From the NCBI RefSeq assembly GCF_035046505.1, contig NC_089824.1:119051997-119115996 (forward strand): DNA of 64,000 nt, in the 5' to 3' direction. The notes beneath the pieces were generated by a model. The model worked only from the letters and a program-made list of their open reading frames with translations. It was not told the DNA's origin and did not search any database. Source of the stretch: Tiliqua scincoides. Its lineage: Eukaryota; Chordata; Lepidosauria; Squamata; Scincidae. The translations under genes and the position numbers were made by a program. This document shows, one piece after another, positions 11,578 through 22,282 of the stretch (its first letter is position 1; every line of letters begins with the position of its first letter).

Positions 11578-13164
11578 TTCTACTTGTGTGTGCGTGTGTG
11601 TTACACCTTTCATAATGCTGCTTTCTTTAGTTCTAATTTGTTACAGTGCTCTTTGTCCCAGCATGATTGACAACCATTCTAACCAATGGGAGCAGTGCAT
11701 TCTGGATCAATCAGCACCTATTTCCTGCCGATTAGCTCAACAGTGTCCTCAATAGCACTGTTTAATGCAGTGCTTGACTTTCGGGGTACATATCAACCCA
11801 GAGATGTTCAAGGGCAGTTGAAAGATAGTGACTGGTACAGGGCTACTCTGGGGCTAAACAGAGATGCAGCCTGGCTCCTTTCACATTCCAGTCCAAGCCA
11901 GGATTTTCTGTCACATAATGGGCAATGCTAATTTATTTGAGCAAACTGGGATTGCGATCTGATGTGTGCTCCACCTCCACTTTAGGTGATTGAAATCACA
12001 CATATAAGGCAGAATCTGGTGATTTCAGACTTCCCTCTGATACCAGTTTACAAGTTTCTGTGTTTCCCCCAGTAAACGCACATCTCCTCTGTTTTAAAAC
12101 ATATTCGTGTTTTACACGGCCATTTGGTTTTCATTTCTTCAGTGTATTTCAACAGGTTAAGAATTCTTCCATAAAACATAAATCTGATTTACAGTGTGTT
12201 TTCCTGGCAAGAAAATAAGACATATATTAACTAAAATGTTAATAAAAATGCTGAAGTACTTCTGAGATGAAAACAAAAACTATAAATAAAAGTTAATTCC
12301 AGGTTTTATTATCAGGCCAGTTACTTAAGTAATAAACAGTGCTTAACAGAAGAAGAGAGAATCATGTCTGAGTTTATCCTCTGTGAATGAAATCATTTCT
12401 AGAGAAATGTAATGAGGTATGTGAAAAATGTAGACATGAGAAATTCTGTAAACCCAGTCAGCCAAACTATTGCTTAAAAAAAAAAAGTATATAAGAAATG
12501 CTGGCAACTGACTCGGAGATTAGTCTTTGCACTTTCCTTGAAAAAAGTACAAATCCTAATTGTTGAGCCAAGTAATTGGTCACGCATTACTTTTTATGGG
12601 TGCTCCTGAGGTTTGGGAATGTGACAAATAGGTGTTTGAATGTGTTTATATCATACAAGTATCTGGTTTGGGAGCAACTCCCTGTTGCAAATCTATTTGG
12701 TGCAGCTCAGGTTTATTGCCATGCAGTGCTTGAACCTACCGATGAGGCCCACCCTGGCCTCATGTTGGATTGCCTTGGAAATAAGTTATGTAATCATCAG
12801 CCAGAGACAAAAATGCTTCCAAGCCATTTGCCTCATGGGGACAAATGATGAGTAGAGAGCCTTGGGATGGCCAGGAGCATTGTCGTTTTTAAAATATTTT
12901 CGATCAGCTGATAACTAAAACCACAGAAACTGGGTTTATGGAATGGGGGGCTACTTTACCCAAATTTCATTCTCAGTGGCTGTGGTGACTGGGAGCAGGT
13001 TTAGCAACCCCTGTCATCCCAGTGGTGTCTTCAAGTGCACATTCTTTTTTTCTCATATAAAAGTTGCCGTGAATTCCTGTCGGGAAAAGTAAGCACTCTA
13101 CTTATTTCTGCGATTGTGATATCAGCAAAACCTGGCTTCTACCTCAAAAGTGGGTGGCCTAGTC
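11578..13164. other. no gene recognised
   Basis: A+T-leaning, mostly unique-looking sequence. A (GT)n-like stretch lies just after the hAT element near 11583. No supported coding frame. Confidence 0.4.
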
Positions 13165-13342
13165 CAGCCATTCTCAATGGGAACCATAAGCCCCCCTGGA
13201 GAACCCTGGCACATTTGAAGGGGCCCACAGACTGAAAACTGTGACAAGGGGATTCCATGTTTATCTTGTGTTGTTTGTCAGGGCGGCTCTGGAACCTGAG
13301 AAGAGTAAGGGGCTGTAGCCAAAAAAAGGTTGAGAATGGCTG
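13165..13342. mobile_element. short hAT-type element, 178 bp
   Basis: The left end CAGCCATTCTCAA and right end TTGAGAATGGCTG are inverted. The flanks GCCTAGTC and GCCTAGAC match at 7 of 8 positions. The interior has CCCCCCTGGAGAACCCTGG, typical of Charlie-like MITEs. No coding frame. Confidence 0.9.
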
Positions 13343-14096
13343 GCCTAGACTCCACTGACATGAATCTTACAGGGGCAGGTGTCTGCATCTGCAAATGCAT
13401 GACTTCATGCCACATGCATCTCACCTTGAAAGGTTCTTTCAGCAGACAAGCCCTACCTACAGACACATACACACACACCTCACCAATCATCATGGCAGGC
13501 ATGTTGCTAGTTAATAATAATAACCCTCTGCTGAACGTCTAGTGATAAACTAACTGCAAGATACTGCGAGAGGGGAGTGGTGTCATTACAGCCAGGAGAA
13601 TGCCAAAGCAAAAAACAGCATGTAATTAACCTAATTTAGCATCTCCTCTTTACTGAGACTGCATGCTGTGCATTTACAGAACTCCGTTGGAAATACGGCT
13701 CAGTGCTTTGGTGTAATACACCTGTCTAAAGTGCATTATGTTTTTGCCTTCTCGCTTCCATTTGCTCACAACCCATAATAACTTTTGAGGCCATGATGCA
13801 TTATTAAATATGATTGGATCAATAGCAAAACTGCCACAGAGCAGTCCGAATATGATATATCATTCCAATAAAGCATTAGTACATGAGGTCCTTTTAGTCC
13901 TTCAGGTGGATTAAAAATGCTGCATTTATATGTAGAACATAATTTTCCTTTATGTATTCCAAAGCATGAGTCTGAAATGGTCTTCGACACTGTATAATGA
14001 GGAACATAAAAGATGATCACTTGGATCTGCTGAAACCGAGATTTAATTGAACTTTTGTGATGGCAGTACAGAGCAGCATGAAAGAAAAGCAGGTGC

Positions 14097-14140
<44 letters not shown>

Positions 14141-14589
14141 CTGAAGCCAAACTAGACATGACTTTAATCATGACATTGACCCCAGTATACTGGCTTAGGA
14201 CATGTGGGGGCCCATTTCACATAAGAACAAATGTGTGTACCCAATTCAGATTGGAACCATGGTGACTTTAACTGGGGGGGGGGCTTTAACTGAGGAATGG
14301 CAGGACATAAATATGATTAAAAATAATAATTGGGAAACATGCTTTGTGGGTAGAAGGCATATGATTCAATCCCTGGCATCTCCAGTTGAAAAGATTAGGT
14401 AGCTAGTAATGGGAAGGGCTTCTGACCTAATTAAAATGACACTCACCTCATGGTGAGTTGATAATTCACATGATAATTTGGATCATTGATAAACATTGTC
14501 ACTTGCTTTTTCCATGGCTGTCCCCTCCTCAGGAATCCACTTGTAATTACCTGTGATTTATTTGGTTCATTTACCACAAGTAGTAAACC
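13343..14589. other. no gene recognised; AT-rich unique sequence
   Basis: The stretch about 13560-14040 looks unique and contains several TAATTA/TTAAT motifs, compatible with non-coding conserved sequence but untested. A (CT)n run lies at 14101. Confidence 0.35.
14101..14136. repeat. (TC)n microsatellite
   Basis: An uninterrupted run of 18 TC dinucleotides is read directly. Confidence 0.95.
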
Positions 14590-14790
14590 ATGGGCCATGT
14601 GATTATGGGACAGATGCCGAATACATGAAACTGCTTTATGCTGAATCAGATCATCTAGTATAGTATTGTTGACTGGCAGAGGTTCTCCAGGGTATCAGGT
14701 AGGAGGGACTTTCTCAGCCCCACCTGGAGATGCCAGGGATCAAAAGAGGGACAATTTGCATGCAAAGCATGTATTCTTTTATGGCCCTTC
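14590..14790 (-). mobile_element. tRNA-like SINE, minus strand
   Basis: Read on the minus strand, the sequence has a tRNA-like B-box region near 14740-14757 (ending in GATCCCTGGCA) followed by GGTGGGGCTGAGAAAG and a CAACAATACTATACTAGATG-type body. Landmarks such as CTCCAGGGT, the GATGCCAGGGAT phrase and GCATGCAAAGCATGT match the partial copies at 23285 and 23985. The 5' tRNA-like part is poorly preserved. Confidence 0.55.
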
Positions 14791-15201
14791 ACTTTTTCTG
14801 TATCTGTGTGTACATCAGAGATGGTGTAGAAGGTGTTACATGCACTTGCTCTCTCCCTTGTGATGGGCCAGACTGGGGAAGATATATCCAATCTGGCCTC
14901 ATGAGGACTGCTGTTCTCCTGCCCCATTCATGTCAATATGAGTTATGCATGGGAACTTCTTGGAGATTCACGCTAATACTTTCAAATTAAGAGAAGCTTC
15001 GTGGTTTCCCCTTGCTTTCTAATTTGTATGTAAACTCCTGATGCATTGTTATTGGGCAGATGTGTCAGGGGGCCAGATGTGTTTTTCAGCAATATCCCAT
15101 TGCATTCACACAAACCTGCAGGCGTTTGTGAACGTAGCTCTGAAGTCTTTGAGCATCTCTTCTCTCACCTTCTCTTCTCTCTCTCTGCCAATGGCATAGT
15201 A

Positions 15202-15700
15202 CAGTGCTTCCCAAACTCCTGCAAGGGAGTTAGGAGAACTGTATGTTGTTGCAGGGGAGAGGAGGAAGGTAGCAACACGATCCCCAGGATTGCCCTGCTA
15301 CCGGGGATGGGAGGGAGGTTTTTCATTGACCCGCAGCCAGTTCTGAAGTCCTGGGGGGTCCAGGGGGTCTAGGAAGACCTCTGCAGGGCTCCTCAAGCCT
15401 CTGTAAATCTAAAAAGAGGGGAAAAAACAGGCCCTTCCAGTTTCATTGTGAAAACTAGAAATACCCATTTTTTTTCTTTTTTCAGACTTACAGAGGCTTG
15501 CGGAGCCCTGCAGAGGGCTCCCCAGACACCTCAGGACTGAAGCGGTGGCTGCAGGTAAGTGAAAACTCCCCTCCCATCCCCAGCAGTAGTGCAATCTTGG
15601 GGATAGGGTTGCTACCTTCCCGTCTTCCCACCCCTTAAAGGGGAAGGGACAAGTGCTTCTCTGTCTGGTGAGTCACAACCCACCAGTTTGGGAACCACTG
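15202..15700. mobile_element. hAT-type foldback MITE, perfect 8-bp TSD
   Basis: The left end CAGTGCTTCCCAAACTC and right end AGTTTGGGAACCACTG are inverted. It is flanked by an exact 8-bp duplication, GCATAGTA (15194-15201 and 15701-15708). The interior folds back: CCTCTGCAGGGCTCC and AAGCCTCTGTAA on the left pair with TTACAGAGGCTT and GGAGCCCTGCAGAGG on the right. No transposase frame. Confidence 0.95.
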
Positions 15701-16026
15701 GCATAGTAGATTACACGTATTATCTTCGTGTGTTGAAGCAGTGCTGGATTTTGCACAACATGCAGAAGTGTCAATCTTTGGGGTGTCATAAAACTAAAAT
15801 TAAGCTACATTAAAAATAATGTAATTGCTTTTCTTTTCTGCAAAAGGCACATTCTTCTCTTGCCCTTCTCCAGAAAGTCATTTCCCCTGAAGCTAAATGA
15901 ACTTGTTCAGAGTTTTCTGATTGAGGATTTTAAAAAGGTGCTGCTGCAATACATATCCATTACTAATAGCAAAGCGCTTATGTATCTGCCATCGTATTTG
16001 ATGGAGGAATGCACAGAACCCTTCCT

Positions 16027-16107
16027 TTAACCCATTTCTGCCCAGCTCACAGGTGTATACATTTGATCTCTGTTGCATATATGCAACTTTGGGCAGAAAT
16101 GGCTTAA
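16027..16107. mobile_element. 81-bp TTAA-flanked palindromic MITE, copy B
   Basis: It starts TTAACCCATTTCTGCCCA and ends TGGGCAGAAATGGCTTAA. These are inverted at 17 of 18 positions, including the TTAA at each end. The interior carries TGTTGCATATATGCAAC, a second palindrome. It is the same length as copy A at 1751. TTAA ends suggest a piggyBac-type MITE. Confidence 0.8.
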
Positions 16108-16225
16108 AGCAAAGATGCTGTGAAAATCACGATAGGGAAAATCCCCCCTTTGTGCAGTATGACATAATTCACATGCACTCTCCTGTTAAGGCTTCATCCT
16201 GACCTCTAAAGATCAAATAGATGGG

Positions 16226-16735
16226 TAGCCCAATTCTAAAGTCAGTGGTTCTGTAGTACCATAACGACTACCACTGCATCCAGCAGCACTACCGAAGCTG
16301 TCAAAGGTCTCCACAGGGGGAAGTCCCAAGTCCCGCAGTGGGACTTCTCAAGTCCATGCTGGCTCAGGCTTGAGAGACTTCGTGTTCGATCTTCTGGAGT
16401 CCCTATGTCAAGCCCCAGCCTGTTCAGTGGCCCCTCCTGGGCCTGAACCATCCCCTTCCCCACCATCCTCCACCCTGAAACACCCCCTCCCTTCCACCAT
16501 TCCGCCCTCCCCTTGTGCCACTCAGCACTGAACCTACTAGTGCTGGCAGCTGTTGGTGTGAATTTGATGCCAGCAGGATAGCGCAGGCCCAGAATGGTGC
16601 AGGCCCAGAATGGTGCAGGCCATTCGCCTCCATTTCCCCCACCTCGCCTACATGGCTCCAAAGGGGAGAGGAGGAGCCGCTTGCACACTGCAGGGAGGCT
16701 CTCTGCAAAACTTAGTGCACCGCCCCCCTGTTGCA
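16226..16735. mobile_element. CCAATCCTA-type MITE remnant with hAT MITE fragment
   Basis: The left end TAGCCCAATTCTAAAG is followed by sequence like the longer elements at 22283 and 49841 (CCACTGCATCCAGCAGCAC, GGGACTTCTCAAGTC). Near 16575-16622 a CAGGCCCAGAATGGTG unit is repeated. From about 16620 the sequence matches the interior of the hAT MITE at 41637 (ATGGCTCCAAAGGGGAG, GGAGGAGCCGCTTGCA). Boundaries are approximate. Confidence 0.5.
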
Positions 16736-16739
16736 GCGC

Positions 16740-17585
16740 CTCTGCACAGGCCTTCCTGCCAGGGCTGCCTACCCACCTCCAATATACACAGGGGAATAAC
16801 CATGGCATTGCCTCACCCTATGTGATCAGCATCCTTCAAACACTGCTAAGATCATTGTGGATGCAACCACATCTCAATGGCCTCCATATTGCTTCCTGTA
16901 ATGTTTAAACCAGCCCACCATTGCTGTGGCTTAGCATGCATGCTAGTTGGGAGATTGGAAGATGAATATAAAGATGTGAATTAACCAGACTAGCTGATAC
17001 CCAAACTTTGTCCCAAGTAGAAATGAGGAGAGAAACGTGGATATGAAGAACTGCACATTTTGAAGGCACTTATAAACAAAGGGGCAGCTTAATTTGACAT
17101 AGGCATATGTGACAGATCTGGCTGTGTGATGACTGTCCACTACCCTACATTCCACCCCTCCTCAATAAAATGCTAAATCAGATGGCTGGAGAACAGTATA
17201 ATTTGAGTATTCTGCTCAAAAGCAAAATTACGGTAATCAGCATCACCTTTCAATTTTGTGTTGTTAAAAATCATGCCACACTAGTGTTCAGTGAAGGTTA
17301 GGCACTCTTAAAGTCCCGCTGAAATCAGTGAGACAAGTCAGACACAATCAGCTTCAACCCACTTATCTGAAAGGGGCTTGAGCACCACTACCTTAGCACT
17401 GGGCCTGAGATTACTATACAATTTCTTGGGTCATGGTTACAATAATTTAATTTAATTTAATTCCATGTTTAAAAGTCTGTTATTGGATCTTTTCATTTTA
17501 ATAGCTTTCACGTTAATCAGTAATTTGATGCTTGGTCGCTCCAGTTGGAACCTAAAAGTGGTGAATCCAAATCCAAATGAGTGCC
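16740..17585. other. no gene recognised
   Basis: Unique-looking sequence with a TTTAATTTAATTTAATT stretch near 17447. No coding frame is supported. Confidence 0.4.
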
Positions 17586-18213
17586 ATCTATAATGATTTA
17601 CTTTTATCTTGCTTTTCAGTGGATAGTCCCAAGGTGGCTAACAAGTGTATAGAAGCATAAGAACAATGAGCATGGCAGAGCAGGTATATAAAGAGTGTCT
17701 TTTGAAAAGCAAAGACAGAGGAGACTGTGTGAATTTCCACATCTGGGGGGCTACTGCCCAGAAGTCTCTCATAAATGCCAATCAAGCCTCAGACAATAAA
17801 CAGCATGTGGAGCAAAGCCTCCCCTAAAGGTCTTATCAAAGGGGTAGATCATATGACAGAAGTTGGTCTTTACTGTACCAAGGGCTGAAACCATATAGGG
17901 CTTGATAGGTAATGCTCAGCATTAGACCTGGATATGACACTGGGAAGCCAGTGTCATTCCTACAGGATGGGCATGATATGCTCCCCCAACATCAGCAAAC
18001 AGACTGCAGAATTCTGAACCAGCTGCATTTTCCACATGTTGTTTGAAGGCAGACCCACAGACAGCACAATGCCATCATTCAATTGAGATGTGGCCAAAGC
18101 ATGAGTGACTGTGACCCAGATCTGCTTACTCGAGGAAAGGCTGCAACTGGTACACTTGCTAAACTGGTGCAGAGGCATTCCTGATTGCAGCTGCCCCCTG
18201 CCCCTCTAGGTAC
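17586..18213 (-). mobile_element. L2 LINE, 3' part of the RT ORF (segment 2)
   Basis: The minus-strand translation gives pieces of the C-terminal half of an L2/CR1-clade reverse transcriptase. KMQLVQNSAVCLL matches the conserved KLQLVQNAAARLL block; upstream lie a PFLE-ADL piece and VTHALATSQL; downstream, in another frame, are ITYQALYGFSPWYSKDQLL and LGTIH*KARYK. The order agrees with the family. The copy has shifted frames and several stops, so it is inactive. It is interrupted by a CR1 fragment and continues at 18818-18957. Confidence 0.85.
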
Positions 18214-18216
18214 AGG

Positions 18217-18817
18217 GACAAAAGCATAAGCCCTGCTGGATCAGGCCAAAGGTCCATCTAGTCCAGCTTCCTGTATCTCGCAGTGACCCACCAGATGCCT
18301 CAGGGAGTACACAAGACAACAAGAGACCTACATCCTAGTGCTCTTCCTTGCACACAGAACGTGGCATTCTGAAGTCGCCTACTTCTCAAATCAGGAGGTT
18401 GCACATACCCACCATGGCTTGTAACCTGTGATGGACTTTTCCTTCAGAAATTTGTACAATCCTCTTTTAAAGGCATCCAGGTCAAAATGGATGGCTCATC
18501 ATATCAAAGAGTTCCCCAGATTAATTACACACTGGGTAAAGATGAATTTTCTTGTGTCTGTCCTCCCAACACTCAATTTAAGTGGATGTCCCCTGCTTCT
18601 GGTGTTGTATGAGAGGGAAAAGAAGATCTCTCCTTTTCACTCTATCCACCCACTGCTTAATACTGTATGTCTCAATCATATCCCCCCCCCCTCAGGTGCC
18701 TTTTTTCTAGCCTGAAGAACCCCAAATTCTATAGCATTTCCTTGTAAGGGAGGTGCCCCAGCCCAGTAATCATTTAGTCACTCTCCTCTGTACCTTTTCC
18801 ATTTCCACTGTATCCTC
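18217..18817 (-). mobile_element. CR1 LINE 3' end, inserted in L2
   Basis: About 600 bp of CR1 3' sequence on the minus strand. Its far end starts with ATACAGTGGAAATGG and its tail is at 18217-18230 (CTTATGCTTTTG in minus orientation). Typical landmarks in plus orientation are CTAGTCCAGCTTCCTGTAT, CCACCAGATGCCTCAGGGAG and GTGGATGTCCCCTGCTTCTGG. The copy lies between two parts of one L2 element whose reading resumes across it. The CR1 5' part is absent, as usual for truncated LINE copies. Confidence 0.88.
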
Positions 18818-18957
18818 CAAGCACCTCCAAGCTGTGCACGTGCTCTTTTAGATGAAGTGCTACTCCATCAACAGGCAGAACTTCCATTCCTTGATTGGTT
18901 CTCCTACAGACCATTAAAACCCCCTTTTTGTCTGGGATTCTCTCTGCCATACATAGA
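18818..18957 (-). mobile_element. L2 LINE RT ORF (segment 1)
   Basis: The minus strand reads PDKKGVLMVCRRTNQGMEV then LPVDGVALHLKEHVHSLEV. This corresponds to the L2 block with NPDKTEVLLVG and LPVLDGVALPLKEQVRSLGV. It directly precedes, in protein order, the segment at 17586-18213 once the CR1 insert is set aside. A MITE at 18958 cuts it off at the other end. Confidence 0.85.
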
Positions 18958-19134
18958 ATGCAATCCTGACCAATTTTCCAGCACTGACATAGCTGTGCTA
19001 ATATGGTGTGCATTGCATCTTGCAGTGAGGAGGCTGTCAAGGGAGCCTCCTCAAGGTAAGGGCATGTTTGTTACCTTACCTTGGGGCTGCATTGTGGCTA
19101 GGTCAGTGCTGGAAAGTTGGTTAGGCTTGTGTCC
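18958..19134. mobile_element. CCAATCCTA-family MITE, ~180-bp form
   Basis: The left end TGCAATCCTGACCAATTTTCC and right end GGAAAGTTGGTTAGGCTTG are inverted with mismatches. The interior landmarks GAGGAGGCTGTCAAGG, GCCTCCTCAAGGTAAGG and CTTACCTTGGGGCTGCATT match other copies. It abuts the L2 fragment. Confidence 0.8.
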
Positions 19135-19320
19135 ATACTCTTCTACTCCATCCTCCATTCCCATCCAGGGAATGGTAGGATCAGAGTCTGACACATCACA
19201 TCAGGTAAGAGGAGGCAGCACCTGGCATATCACTTCCAGGAGGTCTTGGTACAGCCCTGGACATAACTCCCCTGTTTAGTTTCCAATGTAGATCATCAAC
19301 CAGGATGATTCATATGATAA

Positions 19321-19720
19321 AGAGAGCCAATGTGGTGGAGCAGATGGGCCCAATCCTATCCAATTTTCCAGTGCTGGTGCAGCTGTCCCAATGGGGCATG
19401 CACTGCATCCTGTGATGAGGGTGCAGTCGCAGAGGCCTCCTCAAGGTAAAGGAACATCTGTTCCCTTACCTTGGGGCTGCACTGCGGCTGCACCAGTGCT
19501 GGAAAATTGGATAGGATTGGGCCCAACATTGTTTGGGTCTTTGACCAGGGAAAACTGGAATTAACTCCTTGTTTATCCTTGAAGCATTTTGGGCAATCTC
19601 TTGGGCTAGTCATTATCTCTCAGCCTATCCTACCTCACAGTGTTGCTGTGAAGATAAAAAAGGGGCATCCATGCACACTGCTCTGAGGAAGCAGTGGGAT
19701 AATGCAATAAATAAACATAT
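19321..19720 (+). mobile_element. tRNA-type SINE interrupted by a MITE
   Basis: The 5' head GAGAGCCAATGTGGTGGAGC (A-box region) lies before the MITE at 19346-19524. After it the SINE resumes with AACATTGTTTGGGTC, then the diagnostic TCTCAGCCTATCCTACCTCA, TTGCTGTGAAGATAAAA and an AATAAATAAA tail. The same body is seen whole at 62668. A squamate tRNA-derived (Sauria-type) SINE is inferred. Confidence 0.75.
19346..19524. mobile_element. CCAATCCTA-family MITE, best-preserved copy
   Basis: The left end GGGCCCAATCCTATCC and right end GGATAGGATTGGGCCC are exact inverses, and the inversion continues inward (AATTTTCCAG with CTGGAAAATT). Interior landmarks are GGGGCATGCACTGCATCC, GAGGCCTCCTCAAGGTAA and CTTACCTTGGGGCTGCA. 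It is 179 bp with no coding frame and sits inside a tRNA-type SINE. No target-site duplication is obvious, so the superfamily stays open. Confidence 0.9.
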
Positions 19721-20680
19721 CAAATGCAAAGGCAGTTGTGTTTCCCATTTGTCCTTGACAGAAATAAGATTATTTCTTACTATCTTGTTCAGCACAGTGT
19801 TTGCTATGTCACAAATAAAAATGCACTCAGCCACTGAAGATAAACCATTAGTGCTAGGCAAGGGTTTCTTCACTTTGCTTGAAACTCTCAAACCTATAAT
19901 GCACCACGAATTATCTCATGGAAGCCTTAAAGCTATAGCTACTTTGGGACATATAGCAATGAGCTGCACGCACCGAGACACTTTTCACTTTTCTTGCCTG
20001 CTAAAATATGTTTCCCTCAGATAGTGGAGTTTGTTTCCCTCTCTGTTTAGCCCATAACGATGTCAAGCTAGAAAAGGGAGGTGAGTGAAGCCACTTCTTT
20101 TGGCCCATAGATGTGAGACCAGCTGGCCTGATTTATCTTCCACCCCAGTGGCCATGTAACATCAGCAGACTTATGTGAGAGGGCTGCAGACAAAGGCTCT
20201 GTCACGCACCTTCTCTGGGGGCAGCTGGGCCTGCCTCCACTTTTCCTTTGAGATCCTTTGATATTTTTTTTGTTTTTGTTTTACTGTGAATCTTTTAAAG
20301 AACATAGACCCATATAGCCTGTTAAACTTGTGTTAGCCATTCTAAATTGTCTGGATCGTGATACAAATACATAAATAAATGCTACCTAAAAATGGCCCAT
20401 TGCCCTCTTGCTTTGAAAATATGGCTTTTATTATCAAGACCTGTAATGTTTCCAGGTTAGTAGGTAGGAAGTCATTCTGCTTATTGAGAGGATCTGGTTA
20501 GACATGCAGGGATTTTAAAATGCAGTACAAAAAAATAATAATTTCAGTTTTGTATTCATTTCCTTTGTGTCTGCATTAAATGAGCAAGCATACCCAAAGC
20601 ATGAATGACATCAGCTGTGACTGTGGGGAGGAAAGTGTCAGTATTAGGCATATATAGGAGAAGCCATGCACAGCCTTCCT
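19721..20680. other. no gene recognised
   Basis: Unique-looking sequence. The 151-codon frame ending near 20024 begins in the SINE and has no recognisable domain, so it is taken as chance. Confidence 0.4.
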
Positions 20681-20822
20681 GTTAAAAGTAATGCCTGATC
20701 TTGTCTAATCTTGGAAGCTAAGCAGGGTCAGGCCTGGTTAGTACTTGGATGGGAGACTGCCTGGGAATACTGGGTGCTGTAGGCTTATACCAATAGTCTT
20801 TCAAGACTGAAGGTTGCCAACC
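20681..20822 (+). mobile_element. 5S-rRNA-derived SINE, copy 1
   Basis: The body follows vertebrate 5S rRNA (GAAGCTAAGCAGGGTCAGGC, TTAGTACTTGGATGGGAGAC, GGGTGCTGTAGGCTT), then joins a non-5S tail ending AAGACTGAAGGTTGCCAAC. The same tail closes the LINE at 40174-40860. The first bases of 5S are missing or diverged. The internal 5S control region would be the Pol III promoter. This is a retroposed copy, not a 5S gene. Confidence 0.93.
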
Positions 20823-21979
20823 AATGAGTGCAAATCGTGAAAAGAGAATGAGAAAGAGAGACCAGGGCTCCATTGGGCCTTATGTTAATTAAATCACCTC
20901 CCACACATGCCAGTGTCCCTGCAAAAAGTGTTCTGAATTCTTTGAGAGACCATCAAATGCAAATTCCAGAAGTAAATTTTAAATTGAAATTTAGAATTTA
21001 ATTTTGATACATTTTAAATGTGGACATTAACACACAATGAACTTTTTATTACCTGGCCTAACTACATCATTGGGCTAGAAATGTGAGTGAATGAAGGAAT
21101 ACATTGCAGTTTTCTCAAAGGTTTTCTTTACAAAAGTGTGCAGATGAATTCCTTTTAAAACATTCTATCTCCCTTCCCCTTTCTGTGCTAGCAGATGAGT
21201 CATTCAAATGCCCATGAAGCATAAGGTTATTTAAAGTTATTCCTGGCTGTTTTGTCAATTCAGTCTTTGAAAGTCATTTAATGTAATTACTAAGTTACAT
21301 AACTTTTAGAAATGAGACATTAACTCTACGTTTATGATATTTAATGGCTTTGGTGTATGGACAGCATGCATGTAAATGGGAAATTTTATAGCACTGAAGA
21401 CTACAATACTTCACGTCCTTTCCTGCATGACTTTGGGGAATCAGCAGCAAATCAATTTTAAAGTACGTTATGGATTCCAACAATCCAGAGAGTTTGCCCA
21501 ATCAATAGCAGTGCTAAGAATCTACTATATAGTTAATATTTGTAATTTGAAGAATAATCTCAAAAAGGTTGATTTACAGTGATCTCTGGTTGTGTTTGAG
21601 TGACCATTTTCTTTTCAAATTTGTATGAAAAGCAACATGCACATTTTATTAATCTATCATATTAAGAATTGCAGAGAAAATCCAGAGATATTAGAAATTA
21701 TAACGAAAGGTTGACAATAACCCAAATGACAATTAAAGCAAGACAGTATTGACCAATAAAAGCCTTTGAAAACAATTCTGTATTTAGCTGCTGCCAAAAT
21801 TTAGCTGCTGCCACACACAGATACATAAATCAACTATAGTTCCCTTCATGAAGAGTTCCAAGGGGAGATGCTACAAATGGAAAACCCTAAGCTCTCAGTT
21901 GCCCTTTCACATTGTCTGCCACAAATGACAGCATAGAACACAAAGCTGCATTTGCAGATATGCAGGTATGGCATACATG
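20823..21979. other. no gene recognised; AT-rich unique sequence
   Basis: A+T-rich, without recognisable repeat ends. An ATGCAAAT octamer lies near 20956. A small direct repeat (TTTAGCTGCTGCC) lies near 21785. Confidence 0.35.
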
Positions 21980-22262
21980 CAGGGCCAACTCAAGATCACT
22001 TGAAGCCTGAGGCATGTTGCCAAATGCTGCCCCTCTTAGCTAATGATTACCATCCTCTGTTCCTACAACTCTTCAGTGGTTTGTCTTAGCACTCCCCTCC
22101 CCTCTACATTTCCTCTTCCTCTTTGTCCCCCCTCTTTGTTTTCCAACCCTGGGAGTAGGAGAAAGAGAAGCAGTGAAGTAGGTGGTCAGAGATGGGCATC
22201 CCTGACCAATCTGATTGCCTGAGGCAATTGCTTCAATTGACCTCATGGATGGGCTGGCCCTG
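21980..22262. mobile_element. hAT-like element, CAGGGCC group
   Basis: The left end CAGGGCCAACTCAAGATC and right end GATGGGCTGGCCCTG are inverted at the tips. The flanks CATACATG and AGCACATG agree only in the last five bases, so the duplication is tentative. The interior phrase CTTGAAGCCTGAGGCA pairs with TGCCTGAGGCAATTGCTTCA. A relative lies at 42769-43030. Confidence 0.6.
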
Positions 22263-22282
22263 AGCACATGCCTTACTGACTT

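Noticed and set aside
14101-14136. Functional polypyrimidine/splice signal
   Set aside because: A pure (TC)n microsatellite with no exon beside it.
16242-16808. 188-codon minus-strand frame
   Set aside because: It lies in MITE-derived sequence with skewed composition and overlapping open frames on the other strand.
19569-20024. 151-codon frame
   Set aside because: It begins in the tRNA-type SINE and has no domain.
20701-20790. 5S rRNA gene
   Set aside because: The body is 5S-like but truncated at the 5' end and fused to a LINE tail; other copies have retroposition target duplications. It is a SINE.
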